Positions 1-5,233 of a stretch of 11,721 nt of DNA are shown here, in pieces. The translations under genes and the position numbers were made by a program. The first letter of the stretch is position 1. Every line of letters starts with the position of its first letter. Source of the stretch: Alphaproteobacteria bacterium (lineage in GTDB: Bacteria; Pseudomonadota; Alphaproteobacteria; Caulobacterales; Caulobacteraceae). The stretch spans positions 1 through 11,721 of the forward strand of contig JAHINZ010000316.1 of the NCBI GenBank assembly GCA_018895795.1, in the 5' to 3' direction. The notes beneath the pieces are model-generated. The model did not search any database. It saw only the letters and a program-made list of their open reading frames with translations, and was not told where the DNA came from.

Positions 1-1828
1 CGAAGCGCGAGGCGTTCCACAGCTTGGTGCCGAAGTTGCGATAGCCCTCGATGCGTTGCTTCGACAGCTTGATGTCGCGGGCCTGGCCCGACATCGCCGT
101 CATGGTGAAGCGCACCGCGTCGCAGCCCAGCTCGTCGATCAGGATCAGCGGATCCATCACGTTGCCCTTGGACTTGCTCATCTTGGCGCCCTTCGCGTCA
201 CGGACGAGGGCGTTGATGAACACCTGCTTGAACGGAACTTCGCCCATGAAGTGGATGCCCATCATCATCATCCGGGCGACCCAGAAGAAGATGATGTCAA
301 AGCCCGTGACCAGGGTGCTGGTCGGGTAGAAGCGGGCCAGATCCTCGGTCTTTTCGGGCCAGCCGAGGGTCGAGAACGGCCACAGGGCCGAGCTGAACCA
401 GGTGTCCAGCACGTCTTCGTCGCGCTTCAGCACCGGGGCTTCGTCGCCATAGTGCAGGATGGCGGCGGCATAGGCCTCTTCCTCCGTCTCCTCGACGAAG
501 ATGTGACCGTCCTCGCCGAACCACGCCGGGATCCGGTGGCCCCACCACAGCTGGCGCGACACGCACCAGGGCTCGATGTTGCGCAGCCATTCGAAATAGG
601 TCTTTTCCCAGTGCCTGGGCTCGAAAACGGTATCGCCGTTCTCGACGGCCTTCAGGGCCGGCTGGGCCAGGGTCTTGGCGTCGACGTACCACTGGTCGGT
701 CAGGAAGGGCTCGATGACCACGCCCGACCGGTCGCCGTGCGGGACCATGTGCCGGGTCTTCTCGATCTCCTTCAGCCAGCCCTCTTCCTCGGCGCGGGCG
801 ACGATGGCCTTGCGCGCCACGAAACGGTCCATGCCGACATAGTCGGCCGGGACGGCCTCGTTCAGCTTGGCCTCGACGGTCAGGATATTGATGACTTCAA
901 GCCCGGCCCGCTTGCCGACGCCGAAGTCGTTGAAGTCGTGCGCCGGGGTGATCTTCACCGCGCCCGAGCCCTTGGTGGGGTCGGCATAGTCGTCGGCGAC
1001 GATCGGGATGCGACGGCCGACGATCGGCAGGACCACGGACTTGCCCACCAGGTCCTTGTAGCGCTCGTCCTTCGGGTGGACGGCCACGCCGGTGTCGCCC
1101 AGCATGGTCTCGGGGCGGGTGGTGGCCACGACGATATAGTCGCGGGTCTCGAACGCGGTGGCCTTGCCCTCGTCGTCGAAGGCGACAGGGTGCTGATAGG
1201 TGACGCCGTCGGCCAGCGGATAGGCGAAGTGCCAATAGAAGCCGTCGACCTCCTTCTGCTCGACCTCGAGGTCGGAGATGGCGGTCTGGAACTGCGGATC
1301 CCAATTGACCAGACGCTTGTCGCGATACAGCAGGTTCTGCTTGTAGTGCTGGACGAACACCTTGCGGACGGCGGCCGACAGGCCCTCGTCCAAGGTGAAG
1401 CGCTCGCGCGACCAGTCGCAGCTGGCGCCCAGGCGGCGCAGCTGGTTGACGATCGTGCCGCCGCTTTCGGCCTTCCAGTCCCAGATCTTCTCGACAAAGG
1501 CCTCGCGGCCCATCTCGCGGCGACCGACATTGCCGGCGGCGGCCAGCTGGCGCTCGACCACCATCTGGGTGGCGATGCCCGCGTGGTCGGTGCCCGGCAG
1601 CCACAGGGCGGCCTTGCCGCGCATGCGGTGGAAGCGGGTCAGCACGTCCTGCAGCGTGTTGTTCAGCGCGTGGCCGATATGCAGCGAGCCGGTGACGTTG
1701 GGCGGCGGGATGACGATCACGAACGGCTCGGCGTTCGGATCCTCGCTGGGCTTGAAGGCCCCGGAGGCCTCCCAGGCGGCGTACAGGCGGGGTTCAACGG
1801 CTTTGGGATCGAAGGTCTTGTCAAGCAT
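1..1828 (-). CDS. valS: Valyl-tRNA synthetase, N-terminal two thirds (3' end off the window)
   Basis: Cytoplasmic class I aminoacyl-tRNA synthetase that charges tRNA-Val with valine using ATP. The frame opens with ATG at 1828 and stays open to the left edge, so 609 codons are visible; family members are usually about 880-950 residues. The HIGH signature is at residues 50-53 (LHIGHALN, bases 1670-1684). KMSKS is at residues 549-553 (bases 170-184), followed by KGNVMDP. The inserted editing domain, which hydrolyses mischarged Thr-tRNA, shows TTRPETMLGD from residue 236 and VKITPAHDFNDF from residue 291. The last visible residues, GYRNFGTKLWNASRF, match the start of the anticodon-binding domain. 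The frame checks at both ends, so there is no sign of a frameshift. No clear Shine-Dalgarno precedes the start. The terminator after popZ separates it from the upstream gene. The missing part is the anticodon-binding domain and the C-terminal coiled-coil arm. Confidence 0.98.
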   Translation of the reverse strand, partial: MLDKTFDPKAVEPRLYAAWEASGAFKPSEDPNAEPFVIVIPPPNVTGSLHIGHALNNTLQDVLTRFHRMRGKAALWLPGTDHAGIATQMVVERQLAAAGNVGRREMGREAFVEKIWDWKAESGGTIVNQLRRLGASCDWSRERFTLDEGLSAAVRKVFVQHYKQNLLYRDKRLVNWDPQFQTAISDLEVEQKEVDGFYWHFAYPLADGVTYQHPVAFDDEGKATAFETRDYIVVATTRPETMLGDTGVAVHPKDERYKDLVGKSVVLPIVGRRIPIVADDYADPTKGSGAVKITPAHDFNDFGVGKRAGLEVINILTVEAKLNEAVPADYVGMDRFVARKAIVARAEEEGWLKEIEKTRHMVPHGDRSGVVIEPFLTDQWYVDAKTLAQPALKAVENGDTVFEPRHWEKTYFEWLRNIEPWCVSRQLWWGHRIPAWFGEDGHIFVEETEEEAYAAAILHYGDEAPVLKRDEDVLDTWFSSALWPFSTLGWPEKTEDLARFYPTSTLVTGFDIIFFWVARMMMMGIHFMGEVPFKQVFINALVRDAKGAKMSKSKGNVMDPLILIDELGCDAVRFTMTAMSGQARDIKLSKQRIEGYRNFGTKLWNASRF

Positions 1829-1900
1829 GGCGCTGCGGGTATGCCATCTGCGGCCGCCGCGCGAAACCGGGCGACCTGGATTCAGGGAGGATTTGAACGG

Positions 1901-1928
1901 AAAAAGGCGGCCGCCAAAGCGACCGCCC
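1901..1928 (-). terminator. Intrinsic terminator downstream of popZ
   Basis: Read on the minus strand, a 9-bp stem (GGCGGTCGC / GCGGCCGCC, one G-U pair) closes a TTTG loop at 1906-1927 and is followed directly by five T. It lies 48 bases past the popZ stop and 73 bases before the valS start, so popZ and valS are probably separate transcription units. Confidence 0.8.
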
Positions 1929-1975
1929 TTGAATTTTCGAGGTCCGCGCGACGCTGAAGCCCCGCGAGACCCGAT

Positions 1976-2518
1976 CTATACGCCGCGGCCGCGCGCGATC
2001 CGGTGGACTTCTTCTTCCACCTTGGCCTCGACGATACGCGGCAGATTTTCATCCAGCCAGCTCTTGAGCAACGGCTTGAGCAGTTCGCGGACCACGTCTT
2101 CCAGAGTGCGGCCGTCGCGGGGCATCAAGACGGCGGCGCTGAGGCTGCCAAACGCGCTGGCGGCCAGGCCGGCGGCGTGATCACCCACCAGATTTTCGGC
2201 CACGTCATCGCGATTGAAGGCCGAAGGCGGCGGCGTGTAGCTGGTCTCAGGCTCGGGAGTCGAGGGGGAATAGACGTCAATATCGCCCACGCTCTCGAAC
2301 GGCTCCTGGGCCGGTTCGGGCTCGGGCGCGATCGGGTCGGTCAGATCAAGCACGTCGTCTTCGACCGGCGCCTCATAGGCGGGCTCGGGTTCGGGCTCAG
2401 GCTCGGGCGGCGCCGCCACGGCCTCGGGCTCCGCCGGCGCGTCATCTTCGGAGATGATGCGCCGGATGGAGGCGAGGATCTCCTCCATCGTCGGTTCTTG
2501 AGAGCTCTGGTCGGACAT
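1976..2518 (-). CDS. popZ: Polar organising protein PopZ (DUF2497 family)
   Basis: PopZ self-assembles into a network at the cell poles. In Caulobacter it anchors the ParB-parS centromere and recruits regulators such as the CckA pathway and the stalk-pole proteins. The 180-residue product is close to the C. crescentus length of 177. Residues 8-27 (EPTMEEILASIRRIISEDDA) are the conserved N-terminal partner-binding helix. Residues 28-100 form an acidic, proline-rich disordered linker, including an unbroken Pro-Glu run at about 39-46 (encoded by a near-repetitive stretch at about 2381-2408). Residues 104-176 are the C-terminal helices that drive oligomerisation, with TLEDVVRELLKPLL and SWLDENLPRIVEAKVEEEV. 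Start is ATG at 2518; no strong Shine-Dalgarno is visible. The upstream gap holds nested inverted repeats and a GANTC site. The gene has its own terminator and sits between tolC and valS. Identification is from recalled family sequence and is very secure. Confidence 0.97.
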   Translation of the reverse strand: MSDQSSQEPTMEEILASIRRIISEDDAPAEPEAVAAPPEPEPEPEPAYEAPVEDDVLDLTDPIAPEPEPAQEPFESVGDIDVYSPSTPEPETSYTPPPSAFNRDDVAENLVGDHAAGLAASAFGSLSAAVLMPRDGRTLEDVVRELLKPLLKSWLDENLPRIVEAKVEEEVHRIARGRGV

Positions 2519-2544
2519 GTGCTGGGGCCGTCGAAATGAGGTAC

Positions 2545-2617
2545 GAATCCTTGCGCACCCTAAGGGGCGCTTACCCCCGATGGTGCAGACTTGCGCGGCT
2601 TAAGCAAGCGCAAGGAT
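2545..2617. repeat. Inverted repeats and GANTC site in the popZ upstream region
   Basis: The 129-bp gap between tolC and popZ contains a perfect 10-bp inverted repeat, ATCCTTGCGC (2547-2556) and GCGCAAGGAT (2608-2617). A third copy of the core CTTGCGC is at 2590-2596. Inside the large repeat are a smaller pair, GCACC (2555-2559) and GGTGC (2582-2586), and a GGGG/CCCC pair. GAATC, a CcrM-type GANTC site, is at 2545-2549 and touches the left arm. No clear -35/-10 pair was found. The elements could be operator sites or a structured popZ leader. Confidence 0.45.
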
Positions 2618-2647
2618 CGAGGGTGGGCGAAATCGACGCGGTCGGAT

Positions 2648-4084
2648 CTACTTCGAGGAGGGCGCGGTGGACGGCGCCCCGACCGTGTCGATGATCTGCA
2701 CGACCGGCTCCCAGGGCACCCAGCCGAACGCGTGATTGACGCGATCATAGGAGGTCTTGGGGTCGTAGACCGCGACGTCGGGAGCCAGAGCGCTCACATT
2801 CAGCGCGCCCATGGCCTGCAGAACGCTGGCGCTGGCGACATATTCATCGCTACGGGCCGCCACCAGGGACAATTCGGCCGAGCGCAGTTCTTGCTGGGCG
2901 TTCAGGACGTCCAGCGTGGTGCGCAGGCCGACCTGCTGCTCCTGACGGGTGCCTTCGAACGCGATGCGCGCCGCCCGGACCTGCTCTTCATTGGAAACCA
3001 GGCTGGAGCGTGAGGCCAGCAGGGTGCTCCAGGCATTGGAGACCGCCTGCAGGGCGCTACGCTTCGCCCCCTCCACGCCGATATGGGCGATGTTCTCGCG
3101 TTCGACGGCGGCTCGAACCTGCGACGCGGTCAGACCGCCGGTGAACAGCGGAACGGACGCCGAAACCGCGCCATTCACCGACTGATTATAGTCGGCGAAC
3201 TGGTTGCCGCGGCCGTTGATCTCACTGGCGGCATAGCCCAGCGACGCCCGGGCCGAGACCGTCGGTCGACCGGTGGCCCTGGCCGAGGCCACCCGCGCGG
3301 CCGCGGCGCGTTCATTGAATCGCGCGGCCACGACCTGCGGGTTGTTGTTCTCCGCGGCGTCGAAGGCCTGATCGACGGTGGCCGGCAGCAGCGCCGCCAG
3401 CGAAGGCTCGGCGGTCAGGTCGGCCGGGCTCTGGCCAATGATCGCCGCATAGCCCGCCCGGCTGATTTCAAGTTGGGCCTGGGCCGAGGCCAGATTGGCC
3501 TGGGCGGCGGCGCGGCGGGCCTGAGACTGGGCCACGTCGGTGCGGGTGATCTCACCCACCTCGAAGCGGGCATTCGATTCGTCGAGCTGGCGGTTCAAGA
3601 CCTCGACATTTTCCTGCGAAATCCGCAGGCGCTCCTGGTCGCGGCGCACATAGACATAGGCCTGGATCACGCTGATCAGGACGCTTTGCTCGACATTGCG
3701 CAAACCTTCGCGCGCCGACAGCACATCCGCTTCGGCCGCGGTCAGATTGGCGCTGGCCTTGCCGCCCGTATAGAGCGACTGGGTGATCGACACCGAAGCG
3801 CCGCTGCCCTTGGAGTCAATGCTGGCGCCGCTGTACGGATCACTCCGGGACTGGCTCACATCGGCGGCGAGGCTCGCCTGCGGGCGAAACGCCGTCTTGG
3901 CCTGAACGACCCCCTCATCGGCGGCGCGTTGACTGGCCCGCTGCTGCTGCAGGGTGGGATTGGTCTGGTAGGCCAGGGCGATCGCGTCGGCCAGCGTTTC
4001 GGCCTGAGCGGCGGAGACGAAGCCGGCCATCAGGCCCAAGCTGCAAGCGGCGGCCAACAATCCGGCCCGACGGCTATTCGACAT
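2648..4084 (-). CDS. tolC: TolC-family outer-membrane protein (type I secretion, RsaF-like)
   Basis: Outer-membrane channel-tunnel protein that forms the exit duct of type I secretion or efflux complexes. Residues 1-28 look like a Sec signal peptide (MSNSRR, hydrophobic core, AQA cleavage site). The mature part begins with ETLADAIALAYQTNPTLQQQR, the usual start of the TolC type I family, and shows the internal duplication with LFTGG near the middle of each half (SLYTGGKA and VPLFTGGLTA), where the barrel strands lie. The 478 residues are normal for the family. An in-frame TTG at 4087 would add one residue, but ATG at 4084 is preferred, with GGGGA about 9 bases upstream. C. crescentus encodes a homologue next to popZ (RsaFa) that exports the S-layer protein RsaA together with RsaD and RsaE. 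That role here is inferred from similarity and position. It is 152 bases downstream of the PCMT gene and could be cotranscribed with it. Confidence 0.92.
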   Translation of the reverse strand: MSNSRRAGLLAAACSLGLMAGFVSAAQAETLADAIALAYQTNPTLQQQRASQRAADEGVVQAKTAFRPQASLAADVSQSRSDPYSGASIDSKGSGASVSITQSLYTGGKASANLTAAEADVLSAREGLRNVEQSVLISVIQAYVYVRRDQERLRISQENVEVLNRQLDESNARFEVGEITRTDVAQSQARRAAAQANLASAQAQLEISRAGYAAIIGQSPADLTAEPSLAALLPATVDQAFDAAENNNPQVVAARFNERAAAARVASARATGRPTVSARASLGYAASEINGRGNQFADYNQSVNGAVSASVPLFTGGLTASQVRAAVERENIAHIGVEGAKRSALQAVSNAWSTLLASRSSLVSNEEQVRAARIAFEGTRQEQQVGLRTTLDVLNAQQELRSAELSLVAARSDEYVASASVLQAMGALNVSALAPDVAVYDPKTSYDRVNHAFGWVPWEPVVQIIDTVGAPSTAPSSK

Positions 4085-4119
4085 CAAGTTCTATCCCCAG
4101 GATACGCGAAGCCCGCGCT

Positions 4120-4138
4120 CGCTCATCGTCTATGAGCG
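4120..4138. repeat. Short inverted repeat in the tolC leader
   Basis: CGCTCAT (4120-4126) and ATGAGCG (4132-4138) form a perfect 7-bp dyad around a 5-base centre, 36 bases upstream of the tolC start. It could be an operator or an mRNA hairpin. No clear promoter was found next to it, so its role is unknown. Confidence 0.35.
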
Positions 4139-4236
4139 CGTGTAAAGCCGACGGCCACTGGCCGCCAGTTAAGCTTTTTTCACGCACACGTTGCGGCCAT
4201 GTTTCCAGAACGACAAAACCGCGGTTCCGCGCCAGG

Positions 4237-4809
4237 CTAGAACGCGAAACCCGGCTCGGCCAAAAACCCTGCCAGAACGGGCGGCGTGGCGTCAAACACC
4301 GTTCGACGTCCGAGGCCGTCCTCGGTCCGCACATAGAGTGTCGCCTGGCCTACCGGGCCGTTGCGCTCAACCACGCCCAGTCGACCGCCGAGCGCGAGGG
4401 CCTGGGCCCACGCGGCGGGCGCCGCGGTCACGGCGCCTTCGCAGATGATCACGTCATAGCCGCCGCCGGCCGGGGTCTTCAGGTCCTCGCCGTCGAGGCG
4501 GGTGACCGTCAGGCCCATGGCCTCGAGAACCGCCGCCGCGTAGGGCGCGGCGATCGCCAAGGCTGTCTCGCCCGACCGGGGCTTGAGATATTGCAACAGC
4601 TTGCCGACGTCGCGCGGCCGCAACAGCCAGCGTCCGGGCGCATATTCGACCTCGGCGTCGGCATAGGCCAAAAAGGCCTTGGTCGCGGGCACCAGCGTTT
4701 CACGGGCCACCACCCGCAGCGCATCCTGCAGCGGTAGGTCGGTCACATCAGCGGTGCGAATCTGGCTTTCCACCATGTTCAGCCGCGCGGCGGCGAAATC
4801 GGTGCTCAT
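4237..4809 (-). CDS. PCMT-family protein with degenerate SAM-binding motif
   Basis: The 190-residue product belongs to the protein-L-isoaspartate O-methyltransferase (PCMT) family. Conserved family parts are the start, FAAARLNMVESQIRTADVTD (residues 5-24), the region LQDALRVVARETLVP, and the C-terminal FDATPPVLAGF with a final aromatic tail. Active members transfer a methyl group from SAM to isoaspartyl residues in damaged proteins and carry an acidic-x-Gly-x-Gly loop (motif I) after the central Leu-rich helix. Here the corresponding stretch reads ETALAIAAPYAAAVLEAMG (about residues 80-98) and the glycine loop is gone. Catalysis by the usual mechanism is therefore doubtful. In alphaproteobacteria a PCMT-like gene often precedes a tolC gene, as here. 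Start is ATG at 4809, with GAGGGA a few bases upstream and a GANTC site (4811-4815) in between. Family call is confident; enzymatic activity is not. Confidence 0.85.
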   Translation of the reverse strand: MSTDFAAARLNMVESQIRTADVTDLPLQDALRVVARETLVPATKAFLAYADAEVEYAPGRWLLRPRDVGKLLQYLKPRSGETALAIAAPYAAAVLEAMGLTVTRLDGEDLKTPAGGGYDVIICEGAVTAAPAAWAQALALGGRLGVVERNGPVGQATLYVRTEDGLGRRTVFDATPPVLAGFLAEPGFAF

Positions 4810-4843
4810 GGAATCCCTCGGGCGGACTGAACGTTCGAGGAGG

Positions 4844-4868
4844 CTTATAGGTCCGCCCCTCGCCTCAA
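4844..4868 (-). promoter_or_regulatory. Predicted sigma-73 promoter of the PCMT gene
   Basis: On the minus strand TTGAGGC (4868-4862) and CCTATAAG (4851-4844) are 10 bases apart. They resemble the Caulobacter housekeeping consensus TTGaCgS-N10-14-GCTANAWC. The start would fall near 4837, giving a leader of under 30 bases. An 8-bp dyad, GGGCGGAC (4820-4827) and GTCCGCCC (4851-4858), spans the -10 element and the leader. Confidence 0.45.
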
Positions 4869-4931
4869 GGCAATGCGAACGCGCGGCAAGCGGGCCGCCG
4901 AAGGCGTGCGACCTTCTGGCCCTGCCTGAAT

Positions 4932-4948
4932 TTAAGATTCAATTAACC
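4932..4948. promoter_or_regulatory. CtrA-type binding site with internal GANTC (CcrM) site
   Basis: TTAAGATTCAATTAACC contains TTAA at 4932-4935 and TTAA at 4943-4946, exactly seven bases apart, followed by CC. This is the full consensus of the cell-cycle master regulator CtrA (TTAA-N7-TTAAC). GATTC at 4936-4940 inside the spacer is a GANTC site for the CcrM methyltransferase. It lies 123 bases upstream of the PCMT start, 155 bases before tRNA-Asn, and just before the candidate small RNA. Such A+T-rich 17-mers are rare in this G+C-rich background. The match is direct; binding and the target gene are inferred. Confidence 0.65.
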
Positions 4949-4959
4949 ATAAACGCGCA

Positions 4960-5036
4960 GTTTCGGCGGGTCTTCCTTTAAGACACCCACCATCACTGAC
5001 TTTCCACAGCCCGGTCACAAGCCGGGCTGTTTTTTT
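4960..5036 (+). ncRNA. Candidate small RNA ending at a strong intrinsic terminator
   Basis: There is no start codon for a plausible plus-strand gene here, yet the stretch ends in a near-perfect plus-strand terminator. Ahead of it lies a second possible hairpin: GG plus GTCTT (4968-4974) pairs with AAGAC plus CC (4980-4987) with one bulged A and a CCTTT loop. CATAAAC at 4948-4954 resembles a sigma-73 -10 element and the CtrA-type box covers the -35 area, so an RNA of about 75 bases starting near 4960 is predicted. The 5' end is a guess. The alternative is a terminator that only shields tRNA-Asn from upstream transcription. No known RNA family was recognised. Confidence 0.4.
5006..5036 (+). terminator. 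Intrinsic terminator, plus strand only
   Basis: ACAGCCCGG (5006-5014) and CCGGGCTGT (5022-5030) form a perfect 9-bp stem around a 7-base loop, and seven T follow (5030-5036). There is no T tract on the minus side, so it stops plus-strand transcripts. No protein gene upstream on that strand explains it. Confidence 0.85.
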
Positions 5037-5048
5037 GTCGGAAGGCGC

Positions 5049-5077
5049 TTGCGCCGAGTCAATGAGGCGGCTATCAC
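5049..5077 (+). promoter_or_regulatory. Predicted sigma-73 promoter of tRNA-Asn
   Basis: TTGCGCC (5049-5055) and GCTATCAC (5070-5077) are 14 bases apart. The -10 matches seven of eight positions of the Caulobacter GCTANAWC consensus. The predicted start is about 18 bases before the mature tRNA 5' end. Confidence 0.55.
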
Positions 5078-5101
5078 CCGGCCTCTTCCTGAGGCGCCTG
5101 T

Positions 5102-5176
5102 TCCGCGGTAGCTCAGTGGTAGAGCAGCCGGCTGTTAACCGGCTGGTCGTAGGTTCGAATCCTACCCGCGGAGCCA
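5102..5176 (+). tRNA. tRNA-Asn (anticodon GTT)
   Basis: A complete 75-base cloverleaf with encoded CCA. The acceptor stem TCCGCGG (5102-5108) pairs with CCGCGGA (5166-5172), followed by discriminator G and CCA (5174-5176). The anticodon stem GCCGG/CCGGC encloses the loop CTGTTAA, giving anticodon GTT. The T arm contains GGTTCGAATCC. It reads asparagine AAC/AAU codons. The 3' end overlaps the last codons of the converging serine recombinase, so it is probably the integration target of the mobile element. The tRNA is intact, as expected when insertion restores the 3' end. Confidence 0.97.
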
Positions 5177-5233
5177 CCTCTGGCTTTGAGAGAAATCCGG
5201 CCTTTTGGCCGGATTTTTCGTATCTGGGCCAAG
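5162..5233. other. Probable left attachment site region (attL) at tRNA-Asn
   Basis: The host-element junction should lie in or just past the tRNA 3' end. The recombinase similarity fades after KFRQPFDLLKETN (codon ending near 5234). The last 23 residues are encoded by bases that include the terminator-like hairpin and the tRNA T arm. The exact crossover cannot be placed because the right junction is outside the window. Confidence 0.5.

Noticed and set aside
56..1957. A 633-codon open frame on the plus strand opposite valS
   Set aside because: It is antisense to a clear valS frame with HIGH and KMSKS motifs, and its His/Gly/Asp/Val-rich translation has no family features. Long antisense frames are expected in G+C-rich coding DNA.
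2381..2408. Short tandem-like GGCTCGGG repeats
   Set aside because: Explained by the Pro-Glu run in the disordered PopZ linker, which is a normal feature of this protein.
3083..4135. A 350-codon open frame on the plus strand opposite tolC
   Set aside because: Arg/Gly-rich antisense of a well-supported TolC gene, with no recognisable domains.
4213..4233. Possible terminator after the PCMT gene (small CGCG stem then TTTT)
   Set aside because: The stem is only 4-5 bp and the T run is short, so it is too weak to call.
4932..5177. Minus-strand frame beginning MAPRVGFEPTTSRL
   Set aside because: This is the well-known spurious protein produced by reading a tRNA gene on the opposite strand. It overlaps tRNA-Asn and the terminator.
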